DNA of 21,856 nt from DATNBT01 sp964579765 (GTDB taxonomy: Bacteria; Acidobacteriota; Vicinamibacteria; Vicinamibacterales; CAVVIG01), in the NCBI GenBank assembly GCA_964579765.1, contig CAZOIK010000462.1, positions 1-21,856 on the forward strand, in the 5' to 3' direction. Each line of letters begins with the position of its first letter. The first letter of the stretch is position 1. Both the position numbers and the translations under genes were made by a program. Shown in pieces: positions 8,324 to 15,645 of the stretch. The notes below the pieces were generated by a model. That model had not been told where the DNA came from and did no database searches. It worked only from the letters and a program-made list of their open reading frames with translations.

Positions 8324-9154
8324 CTACTTTCCGACCATGTGCGCCGTCGATCGCTCGTTCTCGGCGCAGATGAACTCGATCAGTTCTTCGTCGGGGACGA
8401 CCTTCTGGTTGAGCCGTACCGTGAACGGCCTGGTATACGCCTTCGGGTCGTCGATCGTGACGTCAACGCGCAGCGTGCCGTAGCTCAGACGCTGATACCG
8501 CTCCGTGAGCGTCGCCTGATCGGTCAGCGGGCTGCCGTTGATGTCGAGCCATCCGTCGTCCCTGAAGTTGTTCGTCTGGACGACGAGCGTATCGCCCTCC
8601 CAGTGGCCGACCGAGTAGCCGTACCACCACGGCTGGACGTCGCCGATCTTCGGGAGTGCGCGGCCGTCCGTGAAGATCTGCCGGATGCCGGCGTTGCCTT
8701 CGTACAGAATGATGATGAGATCCGGCGTCTGGACGATCTTGCGCGGCTGCGGATGGATGTGGAACTGCATCAGCCCCATGGGCAGGCAGTGCGCGTCGGG
8801 GTTGTCCTTGGCGTTCGACGCCTTGCGCTGGTCGTGCAGCGCCCGCGCCCACGGCTGGAATGGCAGCCCGTCCTTGAAGCCGGCACCGATCTCGGCGAAC
8901 GTCGTTTGCGGCGGCTCACCGGGCGGCGATGCCGGCGGCTGCCCGATCTTCCCCTCGTAGAACCAGAGGTTTTCGTAGACGCCTGTGAGATCGACATGGC
9001 CGTCGGCCGCGCGTGGCGGCGGCGCGTCGAAGTTGACTTTGCCGTCCGCGGTGCGAGGCACTTTCGGACTTTGACGATCGGGCCACTGCGCGGCGGCCGG
9101 CGACGACAGCGCGATCGCGAGCGCGGCCAAAGAGACGAGGTGCGACGGCTTCAT
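8324..9154 (-). CDS. Exported protein of the PRTxDGKxxxxG family, function unknown
   Basis: A 276-residue exported protein. The signal peptide is MKPSHLVSLAALAIALSSPAAAQ, and AGGA-like bases upstream support ATG 9154; the frame continues to 9301 but only through sequence inside the divergent gene. The mature protein begins with VPRTADGKVNFDAPPPRAAD and DGHVDLTGVYEN, resembling the PRTPDGKPDLSGVW-type proteins that I recall as abundant, often multi-copy, in Acidobacteria. The C-terminal half (WWYGYSVGHWEGDTLVVQTN, LTERYQRLSYGTLRVDVTI) suggests a lipocalin-like or beta-barrel fold. No catalytic motif is apparent and I know of no established role. It diverges from the NHL propeller gene, with only 32 bp between start codons. 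Confidence 0.8.
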   Translation of the reverse strand: MKPSHLVSLAALAIALSSPAAAQWPDRQSPKVPRTADGKVNFDAPPPRAADGHVDLTGVYENLWFYEGKIGQPPASPPGEPPQTTFAEIGAGFKDGLPFQPWARALHDQRKASNAKDNPDAHCLPMGLMQFHIHPQPRKIVQTPDLIIILYEGNAGIRQIFTDGRALPKIGDVQPWWYGYSVGHWEGDTLVVQTNNFRDDGWLDINGSPLTDQATLTERYQRLSYGTLRVDVTIDDPKAYTRPFTVRLNQKVVPDEELIEFICAENERSTAHMVGK

Positions 9155-9186
9155 AGGGCGTATCCTATGCCGACTTGGAGGCGATG
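9155..9186. promoter_or_regulatory. Very short divergent start region
   Basis: Only 32 bp separate two divergent start codons, so promoter elements must overlap each other or lie inside the coding regions. TATCCTATG at 9161-9169 can be read as a -10-like hexamer on either strand (TATCCT forward, TAGGAT reverse). GGAGG at 9177-9181 is the ribosome binding site for the plus-strand gene. Confidence 0.3.
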
Positions 9187-10407
9187 ATGAAATCCGCCCT
9201 GGCTGCCGGACTGCTGATTGCCGCATCGGCCGCGGCGTTCTCGGCGCAGAAGACGACGACGGTGATGGCGCCGTCCTTCGAGGTCGATCCGTACTGGCCA
9301 AAGCCGTTGCCGCACCATTGGGTGACCGGCTCGACGATCGGCGTTTCGGTGGACGCGCAGGACGACGTCTGGACGATCCACAGGCCCAACACGGTCGAAG
9401 CGAATTTCAAGGCGGCCGACATCATGGTGGGCGACGCACGCGGCAGAGACGACGAGGCGCAGCCCGCCGCTCGATCGAGCGGATCGACGACGTCGGAGCC
9501 GATGCCGATCGGCGTGTGCTGCAAGGTGGCGCCGCCCGTGCTCGTCTACGACCAGGCTGGAAACCTGGTGAAGTCATGGGGCGGACCCGGCAACGGCTAC
9601 GACTGGCCCGACAGCAACCACGGCATCACGGTCGATCACCGCGGCAACGTCTGGCTCGCCGGAAACGGCGACAAGGACACGCAGGTCCTCAAGTTCGACG
9701 GCGCCGGAAAGTTCCTGTTGCAGATCGGCCGGCACGGCATGCACAACGGCAGCAACGACACGGAGAACCTGTGGAAGCCGACGAAGATCTGGGAAGACGT
9801 CGCCGCGAACGAGGTCTACGTCGGCGACGGCTATGGCAACCGCCGCGTCATCGTCTTCGACGCTGACACCGGCCGATACAAGCGGCACTGGGGCGCGTAC
9901 GGCAACCGCCCGAGCGACGAGAAGATGCCGGCGTACAACCCGAAGAACCCGCCGTCGAAGCAGTTCAACACGGTGCACTGCGCGATCGTGTCGAATGACC
10001 GGTTTGTCTACGTCTGCGATCGCGTGAACGATCGCGTGCAGGTGTTCCGCACCGACGGCACGTTCGTGAAGGAGGCGTTCTTCGACCGCGAGACGTTCCG
10101 ATCGGGATCGGTGTGGGACATGACCTTCTCGCGCGATCCGCAGCAGACCTACATCTACATGGCGAACGGCGTGAACGAACAGATTCACGTCGTCCTGCGC
10201 AGCACGCTCGAAGTGCTCACGACGTTTGGCGACGGCGGGCGGCAGCCCGGCGAGTTCTATGGCGTGCACAATCTCGCCACGGATTCGAAGGGCAACCTCT
10301 ACGCGACCGAGACCTACAGCGGCGCCCGGATTCAACGCTTCCTATATAAAGGCCTCAAGCCGGTGACGAAGAAGGAACAGGGGGTGGTATGGCCGCAAAA
10401 GCATTAG
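9187..10407 (+). CDS. Exported NHL-repeat-like six-bladed beta-propeller protein
   Basis: A 406-residue exported protein with signal peptide MKSALAAGLLIAASAAAFSAQ. It carries repeated NHL/SMP-30-like blade motifs: GVSVDAQDDVWTIHR, GITVDHRGNVWLAGNGDKD, VYVGDGYGNRRVIVFD, VYVCDRVNDRVQVF and LATDSKGNLYATETYSG. This is the pattern of six-bladed propellers related to peptidylglycine alpha-amidating lyase, many of which are binding scaffolds rather than enzymes. Two adjacent ATG codons exist (9184, 9187); the GGAGG at 9177-9181 spaces better with 9187. The next gene starts inside its last codons, so the two products are made together. Ligand and partner are unknown. Confidence 0.8.
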   Translation: MKSALAAGLLIAASAAAFSAQKTTTVMAPSFEVDPYWPKPLPHHWVTGSTIGVSVDAQDDVWTIHRPNTVEANFKAADIMVGDARGRDDEAQPAARSSGSTTSEPMPIGVCCKVAPPVLVYDQAGNLVKSWGGPGNGYDWPDSNHGITVDHRGNVWLAGNGDKDTQVLKFDGAGKFLLQIGRHGMHNGSNDTENLWKPTKIWEDVAANEVYVGDGYGNRRVIVFDADTGRYKRHWGAYGNRPSDEKMPAYNPKNPPSKQFNTVHCAIVSNDRFVYVCDRVNDRVQVFRTDGTFVKEAFFDRETFRSGSVWDMTFSRDPQQTYIYMANGVNEQIHVVLRSTLEVLTTFGDGGRQPGEFYGVHNLATDSKGNLYATETYSGARIQRFLYKGLKPVTKKEQGVVWPQKH

Positions 10408-11012
10408 CCGCTGCAGTCGGCGCGGCAGCGGTGGTCGCGACGCTTGCTGCGCAGGCGCGGATCAACCCGACGGATCCGCAACCGACCTGCACGATGTGTC
10501 CCGGCTATTACATCCCGGCGGGCGAACTGCAGGCGTATACGAAGAAGGCGATCGACGAGAAACTCCTCGACCAGCAGGTGCGCGACGTCGAGATCGGCAA
10601 GGCGCACATCGGCATCGGCATGGTGCACCGCGGCCGCCTCGATGCGCCGGCGAAGAATTCCGTCGCGGAGCACGACCAGGTCAGCGAGGTCTACCACGTC
10701 GTGGACGGGACGGCGACGCTGGTGCTCGGCCCCGATATCACCAACAGACAGCGACGGCCGTCCACGCTGCTGACCGTTGTGCAGTTCAACGGCCCCGGCA
10801 ACAATGGGTCGGAGATTCGGAACGGCAAGACCTACAACCTCAAACCGGGCGACGTCGTCGTGATCCCGGCCGGCACGGGGCATCTGTTCACGAAGATCGA
10901 CGACCACATCGACTACCTGATGGTCCGCATCGATCCGGACAAAGTGACGCCTCTCAAGGACGAGGCGGCGTCCAAGACGTACCTGTCGAAGCCGGCGCTG
11001 CGCGAGCAATAG
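10389..11012 (+). CDS. Secreted cupin-domain protein
   Basis: A 207-residue protein with a short hydrophobic N-terminus (AAAVGAAAVVATLAAQA), probably a signal peptide. A metal-binding cupin barrel follows. Cupin motif 1 is represented by AEHDQVSEVYHVVDGTATLV, supplying His/Glu/His candidates. Motif 2 is KPGDVVVIPAGTGHLF with its His. TCTMCPGYY just after the leader adds a CxxC that could bind metal or form a disulfide. The start overlaps the upstream propeller gene by 19 bases and is preceded by a GGGGTGG run, so translation is probably coupled. It may be a small periplasmic enzyme or a sugar/aromatic-binding protein; the cupin fold alone does not tell which. Confidence 0.82.
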   Translation: MAAKALAAAVGAAAVVATLAAQARINPTDPQPTCTMCPGYYIPAGELQAYTKKAIDEKLLDQQVRDVEIGKAHIGIGMVHRGRLDAPAKNSVAEHDQVSEVYHVVDGTATLVLGPDITNRQRRPSTLLTVVQFNGPGNNGSEIRNGKTYNLKPGDVVVIPAGTGHLFTKIDDHIDYLMVRIDPDKVTPLKDEAASKTYLSKPALREQ

Positions 11013-11028
11013 CAGGCGCGGCGCGCGG

Positions 11029-11058
11029 TTGTTGCCGCCCGAGGCGCTCGCATATACT
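11029..11058 (+). promoter_or_regulatory. Putative sigma70-type promoter of tRNA-Leu
   Basis: TTGTTG (11029-11034) and TATACT (11053-11058) are separated by 18 bp, with the -10 ending 15 bp before the first tRNA base. The cluster of A/T stands out in GC-rich flanks and lies just after the cupin stop codon. Confidence 0.55.
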
Positions 11059-11073
11059 GAGAGTTCTGCCCAC

Positions 11074-11160
11074 GCGGAAGTGGCGGAACTGGCAGACGCA
11101 CCAGCTTGAGGGGCTGGCGCTCGCAAGAGCGTGGGGGTTCGAATCCCCCCTTCCGCACCA
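11074..11160 (+). tRNA. tRNA-Leu (anticodon GAG)
   Basis: A complete class II tRNA of 87 bases including an encoded CCA. The acceptor stem GCGGAAG pairs with CTTCCGC. The anticodon stem CCAGC/GCTGG encloses the loop TTGAGGG, giving anticodon GAG, which reads CUC and CUU leucine codons. The long variable arm CGCTCGCAAGAGCG forms a 5-bp hairpin, as expected for tRNA-Leu. The T-arm is GGGGG-TTCGAAT-CCCCC. The anticodon suits this GC-rich genome. No attL/attR-like duplication of the 3' end is visible nearby. Confidence 0.96.
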
Positions 11161-11200
11161 ATGACATCAGGCGCTAAGATTCCGGCTCGCCGGGATCGCC

Positions 11201-11575
11201 ATGCCGCACACCAGGACAGCGCAGATCGACCTGAACGCTCAGGGGCTGGTCATCGTCCGCATCGATGACGGTGCGCGCCAGTCGCTGGGCGATGCGAAAG
11301 AGAACCTGGCGACAGCCGTGTCCGAGACAGCCGGCGCCCGCCGCCCACTTTTGATCGACATCCGCGAAGCCCAGCCGCTCGACGCCGACGCCAGGCATCA
11401 CTATTCCGGGCAGACGCTGGTGGACTGTTTCTCCGCGCTCGCGCTCCTGGTCGAAGCCAGCCCGTTCGGCCGCATGATGGGCAACGTCTATCTGCGGGTC
11501 GCGCGGCCGGGCATCCCCACCCAGCTCTTCGCGGACGAGACGAAGGCGCTGAAGTGGCTGCGAGAGTACCTCTGA
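11201..11575 (+). CDS. Small STAS-like (DUF7793-type) protein, probable partner of the hybrid kinase
   Basis: A 124-residue soluble protein. The central RRPLLIDIREAQPLDADARH, followed by a helix-rich segment and a final FADETKALKWLREYL, looks like the alternating beta-alpha layout of SpoIIAA/STAS-like domains. I associate the LLIDIR...DA.ARHHY pattern with a family labelled DUF7793, from memory. There is no signal peptide or membrane segment. Its TGA overlaps the ATG of the histidine kinase (TGATG), so the two are translationally coupled and likely work together. A TAAGAT element (11175-11180) 20 bp upstream may be its -10. The role is inferred from context only; an antagonist or sensor module for the kinase is plausible. 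Confidence 0.7.
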   Translation: MPHTRTAQIDLNAQGLVIVRIDDGARQSLGDAKENLATAVSETAGARRPLLIDIREAQPLDADARHHYSGQTLVDCFSALALLVEASPFGRMMGNVYLRVARPGIPTQLFADETKALKWLREYL

Positions 11576-12909
11576 TGTCCGCCTCGCCGGACGCGCGGAT
11601 CGCCGACTTCCTCAAGACGCTCGAGATGATGGCAGCGGGCGATCTCGAGAAGCGCCTGCCAATTTCAGGGCGGCACGACGAGTTCGACGCGATCGCGTAC
11701 GGCATCAACGTGCTCGTCGGCGAGCTGGCCTGGGCCACGGCGCGCATCGTCGAGGCGCAGGAAGAGCGCGCGGCCGCGGCCGAGCGCGCGAGCAACGCCA
11801 AGAACGTGTTCCTGCGCAACATGAGCCACGAGATCCGCACGCCCATTGCCGCGATGCTGTCGATCGCCGAGCTCCTGGCGTCGCGCACGCTGACGCAGAA
11901 AGACCACGCCGATCTGGTGCAGCGGCTGCAGGCCAACGGCCAGGCCGTGATGTCCCTGCTCGACGATTTGCTGGATCTCGCCAGGCTCGACGCCCACAAG
12001 ATGGTGTTCAACCCGGAGCCCGTCTCCGTCATCGACGTCGTGCGCGACGTCCTCTCGAGCGTCGAGATCGAGAGCCGCGCGAAGAACCTCGAGATTCGTG
12101 TCGACGTGACCGAGGACGCGTTCGGCGTGATCCGGACGGACCGCTACAGACTCCGGCAGATTCTTGTGAATCTGGTCGCCAATGCGGTCAAGTTCACCGA
12201 CGCCGGCGGCATCGTGGTCTCGATGCGCGCCAGCGAATCCGCGGCCGGCGGCGCGCAGTGGACGATCGACATCGCCGATACGGGCGTCGGCATCGCGCCG
12301 GAGGAGCAGGCGCACGTGTTCGAGCTTTTCGAGCAGGCGAACGCGTCGATCACCCGGGCCTACGGCGGCAACGGTCTCGGTCTTGCGATCTCGAGAAAAC
12401 TCGCGGAGCAACTCGGTGGCTCCCTCGTGCTGCTGCGCAGCGCGCTCGGCGAGGGCACGACGTTCCGGCTCACGCTGAAGCCTTTGATCGCACCGCCGCG
12501 GCCGGAGCCGCTTGAACCCGAGCCTTTGAACGCCGGCTCGATCGCCGGCGTGCGGATTCTGCTGGCCGAGGATCACCGCGACATGCACCACTCGCTTCGG
12601 ACGTCGCTCGAGGGCGCGGGCGCGACAGTCGAATCCGCGCTCGACGGACGCGAAGCGTTGGCGCGCGCCCTCTCAATGCCGTTCGACGTCGTACTCATGG
12701 ACTTGCGCATGCCCAATATGGACGGGCTGCAGGCCACGCGCGCACTGCGCCGCCAGGGCTGTGCGGTGCCCGTGATCGCGCTGACGGCCGATCCCGCGAC
12801 GCTCCGGCGCGCGGAGGCGATCGAGGCTGGCTGCGACGCCTGTCTGTCGAAGCCGTTCAAGGTGGACGATCTGATCGCGTCCATCCGGTTGTCCACCCGC
12901 GCGGGATGA
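11575..12909 (+). CDS. Soluble hybrid sensor histidine kinase with C-terminal receiver domain
   Basis: A 444-residue hybrid kinase without transmembrane segments. A HAMP-like helical region comes first (LEMMAAGDLEKRL... GRHDEFDAIAYGINVL, about residues 15-50), then a short coiled coil. HisKA has phospho-acceptor His85 in NMSHEIRTP. The HATPase carries an N box (NLVANAVKF), G1 box (DTGVGI) and G2 box (GNGLGLAIS). A receiver spans about 325-444, with acidic residues in LLAEDH, phospho-acceptor Asp376 in LMDLRMP and Lys in SKPF. The frame extends upstream to 11554, but ATG 11575 overlapping the preceding stop is the natural start. It overlaps the GT39 gene by 4 bases. With no output domain, it probably passes phosphate to an unlinked response regulator or phosphotransfer protein. 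Confidence 0.93.
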   Translation: MSASPDARIADFLKTLEMMAAGDLEKRLPISGRHDEFDAIAYGINVLVGELAWATARIVEAQEERAAAAERASNAKNVFLRNMSHEIRTPIAAMLSIAELLASRTLTQKDHADLVQRLQANGQAVMSLLDDLLDLARLDAHKMVFNPEPVSVIDVVRDVLSSVEIESRAKNLEIRVDVTEDAFGVIRTDRYRLRQILVNLVANAVKFTDAGGIVVSMRASESAAGGAQWTIDIADTGVGIAPEEQAHVFELFEQANASITRAYGGNGLGLAISRKLAEQLGGSLVLLRSALGEGTTFRLTLKPLIAPPRPEPLEPEPLNAGSIAGVRILLAEDHRDMHHSLRTSLEGAGATVESALDGREALARALSMPFDVVLMDLRMPNMDGLQATRALRRQGCAVPVIALTADPATLRRAEAIEAGCDACLSKPFKVDDLIASIRLSTRAG

Positions 12910-14468
12910 GCGGCATGCGTCCGCGTGCGCTGGTCGCGCTCGGCTTCGCGGCGCTGGCGTTCCTTTACTACTATCGGATCGGCGACGCGCCCATCTATCT
13001 CGCGCACGACGAGGCCATGTTCGGCGTCGTCGCTCATGAGATCGCCTGGCACCTGCGCGACGTCGACGGCCGCATGCTGCCCCTGATGATGCCGATGTCC
13101 GGCGTGTACTGGAACATGCCGGCGCACGTGTATTTCACGGCGCTGTTCGTCCGCGTCTTGGGCACGACCGAAACGGCCATCCGGGCATCGAGCGCCACGG
13201 CATCGCTCGTCGCGGTCTTTCTGATCTATGCGTTCTGTCGCCGCGTGCTCAGGCATCGCGGATTCGCCGCGCTGGCCGCCGGCCTGCTCGCGCTCACTCC
13301 CGCGCTCTTCATCGACAGCCGGCTGTCAACCGATCACCATTACCCGCTCGTCGCGATCGGATGCTGGCTGATCTGTCTCGCGCGATTCTTCGAGAGTTCC
13401 ACCGCGGATGACCGGTGGGCGGCGCTCGCCGGCATCAGCCTCGGCCTGGGGTTGTACACGTACGGCGCCAGCGTCCTGCTGATGCCGCTGTACCTCGCGC
13501 TTACTGCATGGCTGCTGGCGAGGGCCGGAGTGCGCCGCGTCCGCGCGTATGCAGTGCTCGCCGCGGCTTTCGCGATCTGCGTGCTGCCGTTCGTCCTGTT
13601 CGTCGTCACCCATCCCGGCTACGTCGGCGACGTCGCGAACATGTACAAGGTCTACGACGCGAAGCGCTTCTCGCCGCTGCAAGGAGCCCACGAGATCGTG
13701 AGCTGGACGAGTCTCGGCGCGCGCGCCGACGTGTACTTCAGCTACCTCAACCCGTCGATGCTGTTCTTTTCCGGGGCTGGAAGCCTCGTGCAATCGACTC
13801 GTGAGACGGGCTTCTTCCTCGTGCCGTTCGTGATTCTGCTCCCGGCCGCCATCGTCTACGTCTTGAGGCGCGATGTGGAGTGGTTCGCGTGGCTCGCGCT
13901 GACGGCCTTCTTCGTCTCTCCGCTCGCGGCGTCGATCGTCGACGAGCACGGGGCCGTGCAGCGCGTGATGTCGCTGGCGCCGTTTGCCGCGATTTTGGTC
14001 GCGTACTTCGTGATGCGTGTCTCCGCGGATCGACGGCCGTGGCTGCGCGCCGGAGTGTGGATGCTCGTAGTGCTGCTGCCGCTGTCATTCGCGCGCTTCT
14101 ACTCCGATTACCTGGGGCCTTATCGCCAGCGCTCCTCGTCCTACTTCGAGCAGAACATCCGCGGCGCGCTGCAGACAGCCATCGACGAGGTGCGCGCGAA
14201 CCCCGCGCGCGGAAGCGTGTGCATCAGCCGCGGCGTGAACCCGCTGGTCGATTGGTACTGGAAGTTCTACGTGCGAAAGAACGCGGTCGAGCCGCTCGAG
14301 CGGCGCGCGACGTACTTCGACACGCCGGCGCAGGCGCAGCAGGTGTGCCCACCGAACGGGGTTGTCGTCACCGAGATCGCCACCTGCGATCGAATCGCGG
14401 CCGACCGCGTCAGAGCTCCAGTCAAAATTCTGGAGCCCGGCGGGTCGCCGTCGTTCTGTGTGTTTTGA
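12906..14468 (+). CDS. GT39-type integral membrane glycosyltransferase (ArnT/PMT-like)
   Basis: A 520-residue polytopic membrane protein with about ten to twelve hydrophobic segments. It fits glycosyltransferase family 39 (ArnT/PMT superfamily), which transfers sugars from polyprenyl-phosphate donors on the periplasmic side. After the first helix (ALVALGFAALAFLYYY) comes AHDEAMFG, whose acidic pair Asp35-Glu36 matches the catalytic loop-1 acidic motif. The C-terminal roughly 120 residues form a soluble periplasmic domain with several Cys. ATGA overlap with the kinase stop makes ATG 12906 likely; ATG 12915 is an alternative. The acceptor (lipid A, glycan or protein) cannot be read from sequence. 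Close coupling to a kinase is unusual for this family. Confidence 0.85.
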   Translation: MSGMRPRALVALGFAALAFLYYYRIGDAPIYLAHDEAMFGVVAHEIAWHLRDVDGRMLPLMMPMSGVYWNMPAHVYFTALFVRVLGTTETAIRASSATASLVAVFLIYAFCRRVLRHRGFAALAAGLLALTPALFIDSRLSTDHHYPLVAIGCWLICLARFFESSTADDRWAALAGISLGLGLYTYGASVLLMPLYLALTAWLLARAGVRRVRAYAVLAAAFAICVLPFVLFVVTHPGYVGDVANMYKVYDAKRFSPLQGAHEIVSWTSLGARADVYFSYLNPSMLFFSGAGSLVQSTRETGFFLVPFVILLPAAIVYVLRRDVEWFAWLALTAFFVSPLAASIVDEHGAVQRVMSLAPFAAILVAYFVMRVSADRRPWLRAGVWMLVVLLPLSFARFYSDYLGPYRQRSSSYFEQNIRGALQTAIDEVRANPARGSVCISRGVNPLVDWYWKFYVRKNAVEPLERRATYFDTPAQAQQVCPPNGVVVTEIATCDRIAADRVRAPVKILEPGGSPSFCVF

Positions 14469-14470
14469 AT

Positions 14471-14496
14471 GCGCGTCGCGGCCTGAACGGGCCGCG
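14471..14496. terminator. Hairpin between convergent genes (possible bidirectional terminator or REP-like palindrome)
   Basis: CGCGGCC (14477-14483) pairs perfectly with GGCCGCG (14490-14496) around a 6-base loop, in the 28-bp gap between the GT39 stop and the secG stop. Position suits termination from both sides, but neither strand has a U-tract. Its GGCC core resembles the palindromes at 4240-4284, so it may be a related repeat. Confidence 0.4.
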
Positions 14497-14883
14497 CTAC
14501 TTGGGTGGCGCGGGCGGAGGTGTCGGCGGCGCAGGCGTTGACGGCGCTTGCGCGGGATTGGCCGGTCCCGGACTGCCAGGCACGCCAGGCAGCGGCTTCT
14601 GCGTCGTCGTGAGCGGCGGAGCGGGCGTGCCGCTGACCAGCGAGCGCGGACCGCGCTGGCCGAGAATCGCGAGGACGAGCGCGCCGAGCATGAAGAGCAC
14701 GGCGAAGATGGTCGTCAGCTTCGTCAGCAGCGTTGCGCCCGTGCGCGCGCCGAACGCCGCCGACGTGCCGCCGCCGCCGAAAGCGGCGCCCATGTCGCCC
14801 TTGCCCTGCTGCATCAGCACGACAATCAGCAGCAGAAAACAGACGATGACGTAGATGGTCGTGACCGAGTAGTAGAGAATCAT
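14497..14883 (-). CDS. secG: SecG, preprotein translocase subunit, with proline-rich tail
   Basis: A 128-residue inner-membrane subunit of the SecYEG channel that stimulates protein export. It has the two expected helices (VTTIYVIVCFLLLIVVLMQQ and LTTIFAVLFMLGALVLAIL). Between them lies the family loop MQQGKGDMGAAFGGGGTSAAFGARTGA. The last 45 or so residues are an unusual Pro/Ala/Thr-rich extension (LPGVPGSPGPANPAQAPSTP and following), beyond the usual 75-110 residue family length and probably disordered. The ATG overlaps the tpiA stop (ATGA), the common tpiA-secG arrangement. It is the last gene of the gapA operon and converges on the GT39 gene. Confidence 0.93.
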   Translation of the reverse strand: MILYYSVTTIYVIVCFLLLIVVLMQQGKGDMGAAFGGGGTSAAFGARTGATLLTKLTTIFAVLFMLGALVLAILGQRGPRSLVSGTPAPPLTTTQKPLPGVPGSPGPANPAQAPSTPAPPTPPPAPPK

Positions 14884-15644
14884 TTCTTGAGCTCTGAACC
14901 TTTAACTATATCAGCAAAGCTCCGGACCTCGAGGCTCGCCCCGCCGACGAGCGCCCCGTCCACATCAGGTTCTGCGATGAGCTCGCGGATGTTGTCGGGC
15001 TTGACGCTGCCGCCGTAGAGCACCCGGCAGCGATCCGCCGCGTCCGCCCCGAACCACTGGCGCAGCCGCGTGCGGATGTGCGCATGGGCTTCCTGCGCCT
15101 GCGCGGCGGTCGCCGTGCGGCCGGTGCCGATGGCCCACACGGGCTCGTACGCGATCACGAGCGCCGCCAGCTGGTCGGCCGTCACGCCGTCCAGCCCGCC
15201 TTTGATCTGCCGGTCGAGTACCGCCAGCGTCTCGTTGCGCTCGCGCTCGGCGAGCGTCTCGCCGACGCACATGATCGGCGTCAGACCCTGCGCGATCGCC
15301 GACTGCACTTTGCGGTTGACGATGGCGTCGGTTTCGCCGAAGAGCTGCCGGCGTTCGGAATGTCCGATGATGACGAACACCGCGCCGGCTTCCTTGATCA
15401 TCGTCGCGGAGATCTCGCCGGTGAACGCGCCCTGCTTCTCCCAGTGCAGATCCTGCGCGGCGACCTCGATGTTGCTGCCGCGCGCCGCCTGCGCTGCGGC
15501 ATGAAGCGCGGTGAACGGCGGGCCGACGACGATCTGCACGCCCCGGGCGTCCTGGACGGCCGAGCGCAGATCGGTCACGAAAGCCGACGCCTCGGCGCCG
15601 GTCTTGAACATCTTCCAGTTGCCGGCGATGAATGGTGTGCGCAC
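14880..15644 (-). CDS. tpiA: Triosephosphate isomerase
   Basis: A 254-residue glycolytic enzyme interconverting dihydroxyacetone phosphate and glyceraldehyde 3-phosphate. The TIM barrel residues are present: Asn9 and Lys11 in AGNWKMF, electrophile His95 in IIGHSERR, catalytic base Glu167 in AYEPVWAIGTG (which also contains the mobile loop), and the phosphate-binding VLYGGSVKPDN and GALVGGASL. The start is GTG at 15644, one base after the pgk stop codon (TAAcGTG), because homology begins exactly with MRTPFIAGNWKMF. The frame is open further upstream, but only inside pgk. Translation is very probably coupled to pgk, and the stop overlaps secG. Confidence 0.96.
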   Translation of the reverse strand: MRTPFIAGNWKMFKTGAEASAFVTDLRSAVQDARGVQIVVGPPFTALHAAAQAARGSNIEVAAQDLHWEKQGAFTGEISATMIKEAGAVFVIIGHSERRQLFGETDAIVNRKVQSAIAQGLTPIMCVGETLAERERNETLAVLDRQIKGGLDGVTADQLAALVIAYEPVWAIGTGRTATAAQAQEAHAHIRTRLRQWFGADAADRCRVLYGGSVKPDNIRELIAEPDVDGALVGGASLEVRSFADIVKGSELKK

Positions 15645-15645
15645 G

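Noticed and set aside
11074..11200. Integration site (att) at the 3' end of tRNA-Leu
   Set aside because: No integrase, no direct repeat of the tRNA end and no mobile genes follow; the downstream genes are ordinary chromosomal ones.
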